Assembly: GCF_947487515.1 (NCBI RefSeq)
Contig: NZ_CANKWO010000002.1
Coordinates: forward strand, 789,122-853,121
DNA length: 64,000 bases
Reading direction: 5' to 3'
DNA from: an uncultured Litoreibacter sp.
GTDB lineage: Bacteria > Pseudomonadota > Alphaproteobacteria > Rhodobacterales > Rhodobacteraceae
A program made the translations under genes and the position numbers. Each line of letters starts with the position of its first letter. The stretch's first letter is position 1. A model generated the notes under the pieces. It was not told the DNA's origin. It was given only the letters and a program-made list of their open reading frames with translations, and searched no databases. Positions 19,169 through 27,400 of the stretch are shown piece after piece.

Positions 19169-19215
19169 TGGTGACCCCGATTGGATTCGAACCAATAACC
19201 TGCCCCTTAGGAGGG
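19169..19215 (-). repeat. Stranded tRNA-Arg 3' half with attL core
   Basis: Read on the minus strand this contains the 19-bp core (19197-19215), a T arm (stem ATTGG/CCAAT, loop TTCGAAT), acceptor strand CGGGGTC, discriminator A and CCA. It lacks the 5' half of a tRNA. The intact tRNA at 33502-33578 has T stem GCAGG/CCTGC and discriminator G. The fragment is therefore the original chromosomal 3' half displaced by the element, which supplied a new one. Confidence 0.9.
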
Positions 19216-19229
19216 ATGCGTTCATAGCG

Positions 19230-20324
19230 CTATTCCTTATGTGATTTCTTGCTGTTGGGTATTTGTACAGCATCATCCTGTACGTGGTTTGTACGAAAAC
19301 GAGCCCTGATGTCGGCCTCATCGGTCTCTGCGTGGGCATAGATGCGCATGGGCAAATTGGGGTCTGACCAGCGTCCCGCCTTGGCTGCTGTGACGGGATC
19401 GACGCCCTGACGGACAACAAGCTCCGTGAAGAACCCGTGCCGTCCTGCTGGGTGGGCAGAAAGGTACGGGATGCCCGCGCGCTTGCAGATCGTCTTCCAG
19501 CGCGTGTTGTAGCCGGTGGAGCTACCATAGCCGAAAACACGGGCTTTCATGAATTTGCCGGTCTTGCGGTTCTTCGGCCGTTTGGCTGGCAGTGCGAGCA
19601 GCTCGTCCATCATCTGAGGCGAGACGGTGATCCAGCTTTCCGGATGCCCCTTCTGCGCTTTCACTCGGACTTTGTTTTCATGCGGCCGAAGGTCATCCGG
19701 CTCCAGTGATACAGCCTGATCAATCCGTGCAGCCGTCTCAAACATAAAACGCACCAGTGCGGCATTGTATGGATCGGCGGCACGGCAAAATGCCTCGATC
19801 CATTCCTTGTCGGCTGGCGTTCGCTCGACGCGGCTGAGCTTCCCTCGTCGCTTGTCCTGCGCGATCCGCTCAAACTTATCGTAAGGCTTCACACGGATGA
19901 GCGGCGTGCCTTCAAGCTCGTGCGCGTTGTTGATCACCGCGCTCGCGGGCGTCACGATTTCGCGCCACCAAGTATCGGTCGACGCTTTGGGTTTCAGCTT
20001 CGGACCAAGGCTTTTCAGTAGCGCGCCAGAAATCGCACTCAGCGACAGGTCGCCGATTGCTTCTACAATCGGGATCAACTGCTTCGCTGCTTTTGGGGAT
20101 GCGTTGTAGAGCATGATTGCATCGGAGAACGTCTTGCTCGGTTCGTCGCCCACGACATAGCGACGGATCTGGCGTTCGGTCTCATGGTTTATCCAGTCCC
20201 GTGCGCCCTCTTCTGTAGATGCCTTAGTGCTTCGCCGGTATGGGCCGGCGATTGGCCTGCCGTTGTATTCAATCCACCCCTTGGCCCAGTAGACACGGCC
20301 CCTCTTGTAAATTTGGAGCGGCAT
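19230..20324 (-). CDS. int: Tyrosine recombinase (element integrase)
   Basis: A 364-residue site-specific recombinase. An N-terminal AP2/SAM-like arm-binding region (about 1-150) is followed by the catalytic domain. Catalytic residues can be placed: Arg200 (ETAARIDQAV), His291 and Arg295 (HPAGRHGFFTELV), Trp319 (GRWSDPN) and nucleophile Tyr329 (RIYAHAE). HPAGRH replaces the usual HxLRH and is a common variant. The gene ends 14 bp from the attL core. Its start lies within the xis-like gene, whose coding sequence overlaps it by 136 bp in another frame. Confidence 0.94.
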   Translation of the reverse strand: MPLQIYKRGRVYWAKGWIEYNGRPIAGPYRRSTKASTEEGARDWINHETERQIRRYVVGDEPSKTFSDAIMLYNASPKAAKQLIPIVEAIGDLSLSAISGALLKSLGPKLKPKASTDTWWREIVTPASAVINNAHELEGTPLIRVKPYDKFERIAQDKRRGKLSRVERTPADKEWIEAFCRAADPYNAALVRFMFETAARIDQAVSLEPDDLRPHENKVRVKAQKGHPESWITVSPQMMDELLALPAKRPKNRKTGKFMKARVFGYGSSTGYNTRWKTICKRAGIPYLSAHPAGRHGFFTELVVRQGVDPVTAAKAGRWSDPNLPMRIYAHAETDEADIRARFRTNHVQDDAVQIPNSKKSHKE

Positions 20325-20536
20325 GACTGGCCTCCTTCAAAAATCGTATCAATCTGCGCGGGCGTGATCAGCATCGTCCGCCCAAGGCGATAGAATGCGC
20401 CCGTCTCATTTGCTCGCTCGCGCAAGGTGCGTTCCGAAATATCGATCCCCATCCCGGCCATAACTTCGACCCATTGGGCGGGCGTCTTCCCAAGCCCCAG
20501 GATCTGAGAGCTGTCTGAATAGTTGGTCTCCGCCAT
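20189..20536 (-). CDS. Putative excisionase / MerR-like DNA-binding protein
   Basis: A 115-residue protein upstream of int and overlapping its 5' end by 136 bp in a different frame. Residues about 10-65 (LGLGKTPAQWVEVMAGMGIDISERTLRERANETGAF...ITPAQIDTIF) look like a small winged-helix DNA-binding domain used to choose a site, as in excisionases; the rest is basic and disordered. ATG at 20536 has AAGGACGAC upstream. Excisionase function is inferred from position and size. Confidence 0.65.
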   Translation of the reverse strand: MAETNYSDSSQILGLGKTPAQWVEVMAGMGIDISERTLRERANETGAFYRLGRTMLITPAQIDTIFEGGQSCRSKFTRGAVSTGPRGGLNTTAGQSPAHTGEALRHLQKRAHGTG

Positions 20537-20640
20537 TTCAGTCGTCCTTGTCCGCTTAAGTTGAATCGGCGATGCGCATGGAATCGCTTGTTCTGCACCT
20601 TCTGACGTGGTCAGATGGGTGAAAACGTAAATATGCGTCA

Positions 20641-20663
20641 TTTTGTGCTATGTTTATACAAAA
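20641..20663. promoter_or_regulatory. Candidate operator between xis and the XRE regulator
   Basis: TTTTGT and ACAAAA form a 6-bp inverted repeat with an 11-base spacer in the divergent 155-bp region between the xis-int genes (minus) and the XRE-type regulator (plus). It is AT-rich among GC-rich surroundings. Binding by the XRE protein is inference. Confidence 0.45.
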
Positions 20664-20691
20664 TTGCGCACCCGTCAATTAGGAAACTTGC

Positions 20692-21114
20692 ATGGTGCGA
20701 GATGATGCTGAATTGTTTGCAGAGATTGGCGCGCGCCTCGCGATCTGTCGCAATGAAATAGGCGTCTCACAGGCTGCTATGGCTGAAGCCATTGGCGTGT
20801 CACATCGTGCCTACCACAGCTACGAAAAAGGCAAACGCGGTGTCCCGGTCGAGGCCCTCGTCAAGATGCAAAGCCGTTATAATATTGACGTCGCCTGGCT
20901 GCTACTCGGCACAAAATCCATTCGGGCTGGGCATGATTTCGAGGCCCTCAAGCACATCGAAAGCTCGCTGGATAAACACCTCACCGATGAGGGCATAAAA
21001 ATCAAAAGCGAAAAGCGCGGGGCCATCGTCGCGCGCTGGTATCAATCGCATGTCGAAGGCCGTGAAGTGACGGATGATGACGTGCACACATGGATCGAGC
21101 TGGTAAGGGAGTAA
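20692..21114 (+). CDS. XRE-family transcriptional regulator
   Basis: A 140-residue protein with an N-terminal lambda-repressor-like helix-turn-helix (about residues 8-70: IGARLAICRNEIGVSQAAMAEAIGVSHRAYHSYEKGKRGVPVEALVKMQ) and a helical C-terminal part. ATG follows AGGAAACTTGC. It lies 4 bp before a small membrane protein gene and heads the HNH/McrBC-like operon, so it is likely the operon's controller and perhaps also controls xis-int on the other side. Confidence 0.9.
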   Translation: MVRDDAELFAEIGARLAICRNEIGVSQAAMAEAIGVSHRAYHSYEKGKRGVPVEALVKMQSRYNIDVAWLLLGTKSIRAGHDFEALKHIESSLDKHLTDEGIKIKSEKRGAIVARWYQSHVEGREVTDDDVHTWIELVRE

Positions 21115-21118
21115 TCTG

Positions 21119-21415
21119 GTGAACAAGGCAAGCAAACGCTGGAACATGTTGCGACACTCAGTCTTGGAGCGCACCCGTCGTGAGGTGATTGACCCCTTAG
21201 GGCCGCTTTATCTGATCTTCCTAGGAACCAGCGTGTTCTACTTGATCGGCTTGGGCCGACTATCATTGGTACAACAGCCTACCGAATACTCGGTTTTGGC
21301 CGCTATCATAATTTTTGCCATCGCTGCGGCTGGCTTTGCACTTCCATTTTTGACAGGCGCGGTGCTGACCCTACGCGCGGCCGATCGAAAACTAGAACGC
21401 CTTCAACACGGGTGA
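21119..21415 (+). CDS. Small membrane protein with two transmembrane segments
   Basis: A 98-residue protein starting with GTG 4 bp after the XRE stop. It has a basic N terminus (KASKRWNMLRHSVLERTRREV) and two hydrophobic stretches (about 28-45, LGPLYLIFLGTSVFYLIGLG, and about 60-85, SVLAAIIIFAIAAAGFALPFL), and ends in charged residues. I do not recognise the family. Position inside a restriction-like operon suggests an accessory or sensor role, but this is a guess. Confidence 0.7.
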   Translation: MNKASKRWNMLRHSVLERTRREVIDPLGPLYLIFLGTSVFYLIGLGRLSLVQQPTEYSVLAAIIIFAIAAAGFALPFLTGAVLTLRAADRKLERLQHG

Positions 21416-21419
21416 TCCG

Positions 21420-22319
21420 ATGGCCTTCGGTATCTTCATCCATCGCAGCGACTCGATCTACGACGACATTCCCTCGGAGCAGTATCAATTTCCTAAGCAA
21501 TACCTCTCGCGCGCCCAACAGTGCGAAGGGGATTGGATCGTCTACCTGGAGCCAAGCAAAGTCAAAGAGACCAAAGGGTACTTTGCTGTCGCTAAGGTCC
21601 AGGAGATCATTCCGGATCCTAGGAAGCAGGACATGTTCTTGGCAGTGATCGAACCGGGAACGTATCTTGATTTCGGCGACCCAGTTTCATTCCGGGACGA
21701 GAACTCGATCATCGAAAGAGGATTGCTGAACGATCAAGGCAAGATATCCGGACGCGCGCAAGCCGCAGTAAGAACCCTTTCAGCTGAAGACTTTGCCCGA
21801 ATAGTCGAACGTGGTCTTGGACGCGATGAGGACATCCTGCCTCGCGTGGGCGACACGATGCAGTTGCCAGGGTTTCAGGACGCGCAAACACCTTTCCAAC
21901 ACATGCCCGCACGGGAACGCGTCAACCAATTGACCAACCGCGCGGTTCGCGACCGAAACTTCAGGAAGAATGTCCTGCGCGCCTACGGCGAACGGTGTGC
22001 CATTACGGGCTTGCGTCTCATCAATGGCGGCGGTCGTGCAGAGGTGGAAGCCGCTCATATCAGACCAGTAGAGCATGACGGCCCCGACATCGTTAGCAAC
22101 GGGCTGGCCCTGTCTGGAACTGCGCATTGGATGTTTGATCGCGGCCTCGTTGGGTTGGCTGACGACCTGACAATTCTGGTTTCCCGTCAGAGCAACGACA
22201 TCGAAGCCGTGACGTCCATGATCAACGCGTCCGGCAAGGTCTTGGTGCCGGATCGCCTCGCCAACCGGCCAAGGACTGAGTTTGTAACCTGGCACAGAGA
22301 GAATTGTTTTAAGCAGTGA
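21420..22319 (+). CDS. HNH endonuclease protein with N-terminal PUA/EVE-like region
   Basis: A 299-residue protein. The C-terminal HNH fold is clear: AYGERCAITGLRL (Cys193), AEVEAAHIRPVEHDG (His213), then NGLALSGTAHWMFDRGLV (His236, Asp240). The N-terminal half (about 1-110, with GDWIVYLEPSKVKETKGYFAVAKVQEIIPDP) looks like a small beta-barrel of the PUA/EVE kind that can recognise modified bases. The linked zinc cysteines seen in some HNH proteins are reduced to one. It starts 4 bp after the membrane protein and is followed by the McrB-like gene 51 bp later. A nuclease that targets modified DNA is plausible. Confidence 0.82.
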   Translation: MAFGIFIHRSDSIYDDIPSEQYQFPKQYLSRAQQCEGDWIVYLEPSKVKETKGYFAVAKVQEIIPDPRKQDMFLAVIEPGTYLDFGDPVSFRDENSIIERGLLNDQGKISGRAQAAVRTLSAEDFARIVERGLGRDEDILPRVGDTMQLPGFQDAQTPFQHMPARERVNQLTNRAVRDRNFRKNVLRAYGERCAITGLRLINGGGRAEVEAAHIRPVEHDGPDIVSNGLALSGTAHWMFDRGLVGLADDLTILVSRQSNDIEAVTSMINASGKVLVPDRLANRPRTEFVTWHRENCFKQ

Positions 22320-22370
22320 TGGCCCACTGATTTCCGGGCTTTTGCATACAGATGATAGGTGGAGTTACTC

Positions 22371-24164
22371 GTGAGACTATTTGAACAGAAAATCGAAGGG
22401 GTGCCCCAATTTGTTAGCTACTTCGGCCCATTAGTCGAAGTGCTACGAGATCTAGGCGGTCAGGCGAAGCCGAGAGAAGTTTTTGATGAGATCGCGCGTA
22501 GGTACGAGTTCTCAGACGAAGATATGTCAAAGGTTAATAAGAATGGCCGCCCCACGTTTGAAAACCGGGTTGCATGGGGCAGATTCTACCTGACGAAAGC
22601 GGGGTTACTTTATTCACCGAAACGCGGTGTTTGGGCGTTGACCGATGCGGGACAAACAGCTGAGCTGACTGATGAGTTCGCAATCCAGCTCTTTCGCGAG
22701 GCGCGTACAGAGATCAAGGCCGACGAGGACGAGGACCAGGCACCTGAAGGCGAAATCGTACCAGACGGAGTGAACTATTGGTTTGTGGGCGCGGCTTGGG
22801 ATGAGGGGGACCAAACGCCTCGCTTCCTAGAAAATGGCATTTGGCAGAACGGCTACGACGACAAATTTTCGCACCTCGTGCGCCAAATGAAACAAGGCGA
22901 TCGAATTGCCATAAAGGCAACATACACTCGTAAACATGATGTGCCATTCGACAACCGTGAACGCGCTGTCAGCGCGATGCGGATCAAAGCAATTGGGACG
23001 ATCACCGGCAATCACGATGACGGAAAGACGGTCGAAGTATCCTGGGAAGAAATCGATCCTCCTCGCGAATGGTTCTTTTACACATACCGGACGACTGTTG
23101 CCCGGGCACGTTTCGAAGACGATGAAATGGCTCGACAACTAGTTGGCTTCACCTTTGAGAACAAAGACCAGGACATCGAACGCTTCCTCAAACACCCCTA
23201 TTGGGCGGAAAAATATGCAGAAGATATTGAGCCGCTCGCTGCAATTGAAGAGCAAGAAGAAGCCGATGATGAGCAACCAATCGAGCCATATGGTGTAGAC
23301 GACATCATTTCCGACGGTGGCTTCATGACGCGTAGCACACTGCAGGGAATGATCTCTCGCATAGAGAGTAAGAAAAACATCATTCTGCAGGGCGCTCCTG
23401 GCACTGGGAAAACATGGCTTGCCAAGAGACTGGGTAAGGCCCTCATCGGGAAACGAAACCCTAGCCCAGGGCAACTGCGCTCAGTCCAGTTTCATCCCTC
23501 TTTGTCTTACGAAGACTTTGTTCGAGGCTATCGGCCTAGCTCGAATGGCCTCGTCATCACCGACGGCATTTTTCTTCAGGTCGTCGAAGTCGCGCGTGCC
23601 CAACCTGACATTGCCCATGTCTTGATCATCGAAGAAATCAACCGTGGCAATCCTGCGCAGGTGTTCGGTGAAATGCTGACTTTGCTGGAGAACACGAAAC
23701 GCAGCCGGGCAGATGCAATCGAGCTTGCCTATCGCAAACAACCTGGCGAGCGCGTTCATGTGCCTGACAACCTCTACATCATTGGCACAATGAACGTCGC
23801 TGATCGTTCTTTGGCGCTTGTAGATTTGGCATTGCGACGTCGTTTTGCGTTCGTTTCCCTAGTGCCTGTTCTAAATGACTCTTGGGCCGCCTGGTGCTCA
23901 GACCGTGGCATCGACGGGGAAACGATCGATTTCATCCGGGCCCAAATGACCGCACTCAACGATGAGATTTCATCTGACAGATCCTTGGGCCCGCAGTTCC
24001 GGATAGGTCATTCATATGTGACGCCGAACGAAACCATTGAGGACGCCAAGGCATGGTTCAAAGATGTCATCGAAACTGAGATTGGACCACTGTTAGAAGA
24101 ATACTGGTTCGACGCGCCAGAACGGGCAACTGAGGCAATGGCGCGTTTGCGCAATGGGTTGTGA
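22371..24164 (+). CDS. mcrB: McrB-like GTPase/AAA restriction subunit with Mrr_N and EVE-like domains
   Basis: A 597-residue protein. Order: Mrr_N-type winged helix (about 5-90, FVSYFGPLVEVLRDLGGQAKPREVFDEIARRYEF), EVE/PUA-like domain (about 130-270, VNYWFVGAAWDEGDQ ... MKQGDRIAIKATY), a short acidic linker, then the AAA motor with Walker A GAPGTGKT (341-348), Walker B LIIEEINRG (418-426) and the MNVADRSLALVDLALRRRFAF sensor region. EcoMcrB has an unrelated N-terminal domain; here an EVE-like reader probably recognises the modified base. GTG at 22371 is preferred (AGGTGGAG upstream) over a GTG four codons earlier. It overlaps mcrC. Confidence 0.9.
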   Translation: MRLFEQKIEGVPQFVSYFGPLVEVLRDLGGQAKPREVFDEIARRYEFSDEDMSKVNKNGRPTFENRVAWGRFYLTKAGLLYSPKRGVWALTDAGQTAELTDEFAIQLFREARTEIKADEDEDQAPEGEIVPDGVNYWFVGAAWDEGDQTPRFLENGIWQNGYDDKFSHLVRQMKQGDRIAIKATYTRKHDVPFDNRERAVSAMRIKAIGTITGNHDDGKTVEVSWEEIDPPREWFFYTYRTTVARARFEDDEMARQLVGFTFENKDQDIERFLKHPYWAEKYAEDIEPLAAIEEQEEADDEQPIEPYGVDDIISDGGFMTRSTLQGMISRIESKKNIILQGAPGTGKTWLAKRLGKALIGKRNPSPGQLRSVQFHPSLSYEDFVRGYRPSSNGLVITDGIFLQVVEVARAQPDIAHVLIIEEINRGNPAQVFGEMLTLLENTKRSRADAIELAYRKQPGERVHVPDNLYIIGTMNVADRSLALVDLALRRRFAFVSLVPVLNDSWAAWCSDRGIDGETIDFIRAQMTALNDEISSDRSLGPQFRIGHSYVTPNETIEDAKAWFKDVIETEIGPLLEEYWFDAPERATEAMARLRNGL

Positions 24165-25234
24165 TGTCCAGGCAAATCCCCGTCCGAAACATTTGGATCT
24201 TGTTCTTATACGCCGCGGATCTAGTCCAGTTTCGTGACAAATACGAGCGGGATGTTGAGGACGCCAGGGACCTCCCTGACCTCATCGGGCGGCTTCTGGT
24301 GCATGTGGTCGAAGATAGAATGCGAAAGAACCTAAGCAGAGGGTATCGCTCTAAATCGGCAGTGCTCCAACGGGTTCGCGGTCGCATCGATATGCTGGCG
24401 ACTGAAACTGCTCAGCTTATGGATCGTGGACAAGTCGCCTGCCGCTTCGAAGAACATGTTATGGATACGCCTCGGAACAGATTGGTGCGTACTGCGCTTG
24501 AGCGCCTCGCAGCTAGGGTGGATAACATCGAAACGGCCCATCGATGTCGTAAACTTGCTGCCGATTTTGCCCGCCTTGGTGTGTCCGGTATGCGACCTTC
24601 GCGGGCTCAATTGGCAACGGATCAGATCGGACGGAACGAGAGCGCAGACCGAATGATGGTTGCGCTCGCACGCATGGTGTTTGACGGTAGCATTCCAACG
24701 GAAATCGAAGGCAACACCCTGCAACCTGGCGATGAAACAACTGAGCAGCTAATCCGGCGGCTTTTCGAACGCGCAGTCGGCAACGCCTGTCGAATTCAAT
24801 TGGAACCCAAAGGGTGGCACGTTGCGCAGGGTCGCCGCATTTCCTGGCCGGTTTCTGACGCGAGTTCAGGCCTGTATGGGATCCTTCCTGGCATGCAGAC
24901 AGACATCGAATTGAACCATGCCCAATCGGGACACCGTGTGGTCATCGATACAAAGTTCACGAAAATTTTCACTTCTTCGAACTATCGAAGTGAGGTCTTA
25001 CGGAGCGGGTATCTCTACCAGATGTATTCCTACCTCCGAACCCAAGAACAAGAGTCTGATGCCCCCAGCCTGTCAGCCAAAGGAATTCTGCTCCACCCGC
25101 AGACGGGAGGTTATGTAAATGAAATGATGATGGTCCAAGGACATGAAATTTCATTTAGAACCATTGACCTGACTGCCTCCGCATCGATTTTTGAACGGCA
25201 GCTAAGACTGCTGGATACAGCTGAGGCCGGATAG
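24161..25234 (+). CDS. mcrC: McrC-like nuclease subunit
   Basis: A 357-residue partner of the McrB-like motor. The N-terminal part (IPVRNIWILFLYAADL ... ) matches the McrC family, and the C-terminal domain has a PD-(D/E)xK nuclease core: Asp248 (MQTDIEL), then Asp263-Thr-Lys265 (VVIDTKF), and LYQMYSYLRTQ downstream. It cleaves DNA when activated by the GTPase ring. The start overlaps the McrB-like stop: either GTG 24161 or ATG 24164 (TGATG) could serve. Confidence 0.9.
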   Translation: MMSRQIPVRNIWILFLYAADLVQFRDKYERDVEDARDLPDLIGRLLVHVVEDRMRKNLSRGYRSKSAVLQRVRGRIDMLATETAQLMDRGQVACRFEEHVMDTPRNRLVRTALERLAARVDNIETAHRCRKLAADFARLGVSGMRPSRAQLATDQIGRNESADRMMVALARMVFDGSIPTEIEGNTLQPGDETTEQLIRRLFERAVGNACRIQLEPKGWHVAQGRRISWPVSDASSGLYGILPGMQTDIELNHAQSGHRVVIDTKFTKIFTSSNYRSEVLRSGYLYQMYSYLRTQEQESDAPSLSAKGILLHPQTGGYVNEMMMVQGHEISFRTIDLTASASIFERQLRLLDTAEAG

Positions 25235-25287
25235 TATGCGCACTCATGGAATAAGGTGCGGCACACCGCGGCCTTGGCGTGAGAAAC

Positions 25288-25317
25288 GGGTGGTTGGGCT
25301 TACGTACCCGACCACCC
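25288..25317. terminator. Hairpin between convergent mcrC and the zinc-ribbon gene
   Basis: GGGTGGTTGGG and CCCGACCACCC form an 11-bp stem (one G-U) with an 8-base loop. It sits between two converging genes, as a shared terminator would, but no T run follows on either strand. Confidence 0.6.
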
Positions 25318-25338
25318 AACTTAAGGATCGTTAAAGCA

Positions 25339-26451
25339 TCACCGCTTGATCACACCATGGCTTTCATAGGCCTTCAGCAGTGTTTCGGTAAATTCTGCAG
25401 TGTCTGAAGTCATGTGTCCCAAGTCCGGCCAAGCAAATGGCCCCGTTGAAAACGAAACCTCTTGCTCAACTTCAAGCCCCAGCTTTTTTGCGACTGCCAA
25501 TGCTGAAGTTGGCTCTTTGTGTTCAGGCCACAACATCTCGTCAAATGTGATCCAGACCTCTTCCCCATCTAGGAGGCTGATTTCCGCTCGCATTGCGCCT
25601 AGCCGTTCGTTGACTGATGCCGCATCCTCGAGCAAGGCACACCGGATCAATGTCGAGACGGTTTCCTCATTCAAGTGCAGAGTAAGCCTAGGCCCCACAA
25701 TCCGTACCTCCGGCTTCTCTCGTTGCGCCGCATCTGGCGTCTGCACTGGCTTACTAGGAAGCTGATCATCAAACGGCTCAGCGTGGATATTGAGAGGGTG
25801 CGTGCCGCAGTTGGGGCAATGCCAATAATTCTCAGCCAATTGTGACCCTGCAATTTGTGCATCACAGCTGTGACAGTACCAGGTAGAGGCTTCTCCCCCT
25901 CGCAGTGGATGTCTTGCTACGCCGTCGAGATCTGCTTTTGTCGACCGACGAGGCCAATCGACTGCCATCTGCGCGCGGATCCGTTTACTGCGCTCTTGTG
26001 CGATCTCAATAAGTTTGGCCAGAAAGCTTGGATCTTTGACTGGGCTGGTTTCTGCGTAGCGTTCATCAATTTCAACAATAGGTGCTTTGAAGGGAGCTTC
26101 AGGAATGCGTAAGTCCCATCCGTTCCCCGAGACGAAAACATCCCCGAGAGAGCTTCCAATCTGAAATTGATGACCGCGAAGCTCTCCGTTTTCCGGTTTT
26201 GGTTCGTGGAAGTGCGAGGCGTCATTTCTTGCATCCGGTATGGCACCTGCTTTGCGCACGATTTCTTCGACCTGAGCGAGCGCTTCTTCGCTCGGCAGCC
26301 AATCTTCCTTCACCGCATCGGCAAGAGCTTTCCAGTGAGCGAAGCCAAACTCCATGGCGAGGATGTTCAAAGCGTCAGTGTGTGCCATTGCCGTGGCTCG
26401 CGCATACCGCTTGCCCAAAGTTCTAATTTTTTTCATCTGATAGTTTGTCAT
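25339..26451 (-). CDS. Unrecognised protein with a zinc ribbon and an N-terminal helical motif
   Basis: A 370-residue protein on the minus strand within the element. Residues about 6-45 (MKKIRTLGKRYARATAMAHTDALNILAMEFGFAHWKAL) resemble a short helical motif found at the start of several plasmid-borne and glyoxalase-like proteins. A CX2C-x15-CX2C pair (Cys193, Cys196, Cys212, Cys215; WYCHSCD...HCPNCG) should bind zinc. The remainder is acidic and shows no catalytic motif I know. ATG at 26451 has GGAG about 8 bases upstream. No close neighbour gives its job away: it converges with mcrC and is followed upstream by a 283-bp gap. Confidence 0.7.
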   Translation of the reverse strand: MTNYQMKKIRTLGKRYARATAMAHTDALNILAMEFGFAHWKALADAVKEDWLPSEEALAQVEEIVRKAGAIPDARNDASHFHEPKPENGELRGHQFQIGSSLGDVFVSGNGWDLRIPEAPFKAPIVEIDERYAETSPVKDPSFLAKLIEIAQERSKRIRAQMAVDWPRRSTKADLDGVARHPLRGGEASTWYCHSCDAQIAGSQLAENYWHCPNCGTHPLNIHAEPFDDQLPSKPVQTPDAAQREKPEVRIVGPRLTLHLNEETVSTLIRCALLEDAASVNERLGAMRAEISLLDGEEVWITFDEMLWPEHKEPTSALAVAKKLGLEVEQEVSFSTGPFAWPDLGHMTSDTAEFTETLLKAYESHGVIKR

Positions 26452-26734
26452 GTGTCATCTCCAATAGGATCTGACTAGGTGCCCGCTGCTAATCATCCCA
26501 CGCAACTTGCGCAGTGTGTGAATTCAAAGCTGAATACGCTGCTTAGCTTTGCATGGCGGGCACACCGGCCTGCGTGAAGGCCACAGACCGGATAGTAGCT
26601 CAAGCCGATTTCGTCAAGCGGCCCAAAGCTACCGTTCATTGTTGCACCCCGCTGCACAACTGTATTCACGCAAGTTACCTTTGCTGTGCTCGCGCGGGCA
26701 ATCACCCACCTTTACTAAGAATACGAGAACTTCG
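26452..26734. other. Gap between tmk and the zinc-ribbon gene
   Basis: 283 bp. A 70-codon minus-strand frame (26493-26705) exists but has no RBS or protein-like features. It may hold the promoter of the zinc-ribbon gene (minus). I see nothing else. Confidence 0.5.
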
Positions 26735-27355
26735 TCACATTAGGCACGAACGTTCCACTTCGGAAAAAATCAGCGCAGCAACCTCATCGGCTGGGCGATT
26801 AGCATCAACTACCCGGCACCTTTCGGGTTCCTGCTGCGCCACTGTTAGCAAACCCTCTCGAATCCGGGAAAAGTTCCGTGTGGCTTCTGAAGGATCTCGA
26901 CTGCCAAGCTCTTCGCGTTTAGCGCGTCTTTCGAGAGCAATCACTGGGTCGATGTCCAAGATGAACGTTAGATCTGGCATGGTTGGCCCAACAACCGCTG
27001 ACGCGATATGCCTGTAGAAGTCTTCGGAAATGTCCGTATCATGCACCTGAAACGCATAAGTTGAGTCTAGGAAGCGGTCACTGACGACCCACTGGGAAGC
27101 TTTGAGAGCTGGCCTGATCACTTGTTCGACATGGCTCGCTCGTGCCGCTGAAATCAGCAGAAGTTCCTCAAGAGGTGTCAGGCTAACGGCGCGATCAGCG
27201 ACCAATATCGAACGGATTTCGGCACCGATCACACCCCCGTCTGGCTCCTTGGTTCTGAGTACCTCAAGGCCTTTATTTTCAAGTTCCACAGCTAAAAGGC
27301 TGGTTTGCAACGATTTGCCACTGCCGTCTATGCCTTCGATACTTACAAACGGCAT
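26735..27355 (-). CDS. Thymidylate kinase-like nucleoside monophosphate kinase, element-borne
   Basis: A 206-residue kinase of the thymidylate kinase family. The P-loop GIDGSGKS occupies residues 8-15 (SIEGIDGSGKSLQ), then the EPDGGVIGAEIR region that aligns with the REPGGT loop, then VVSDRFLDSTYAFQ with the DR(F/Y) substrate-binding motif and ALERRAKREE in the LID. The housekeeping tmk of alphaproteobacteria usually lies near holB, so this is probably a second copy. It is divergent from the radical SAM gene with only 45 bp between them. It could make, or handle, a non-standard dNMP. Confidence 0.85.
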   Translation of the reverse strand: MPFVSIEGIDGSGKSLQTSLLAVELENKGLEVLRTKEPDGGVIGAEIRSILVADRAVSLTPLEELLLISAARASHVEQVIRPALKASQWVVSDRFLDSTYAFQVHDTDISEDFYRHIASAVVGPTMPDLTFILDIDPVIALERRAKREELGSRDPSEATRNFSRIREGLLTVAQQEPERCRVVDANRPADEVAALIFSEVERSCLM

Positions 27356-27400
27356 TACATTCCCCTATTTACATATCCTGTAAGTTGTACGGCGGGTGTA

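Noticed and set aside
26493..26705. A 70-codon minus-strand frame in the gap between tmk and the zinc-ribbon gene
   Set aside because: No ribosome binding site, no recognisable features and close to chance length.
26553..27017. A 154-codon plus-strand frame over tmk
   Set aside because: Antisense to the kinase; rich in Ser/Arg/Cys, without motifs or an RBS.
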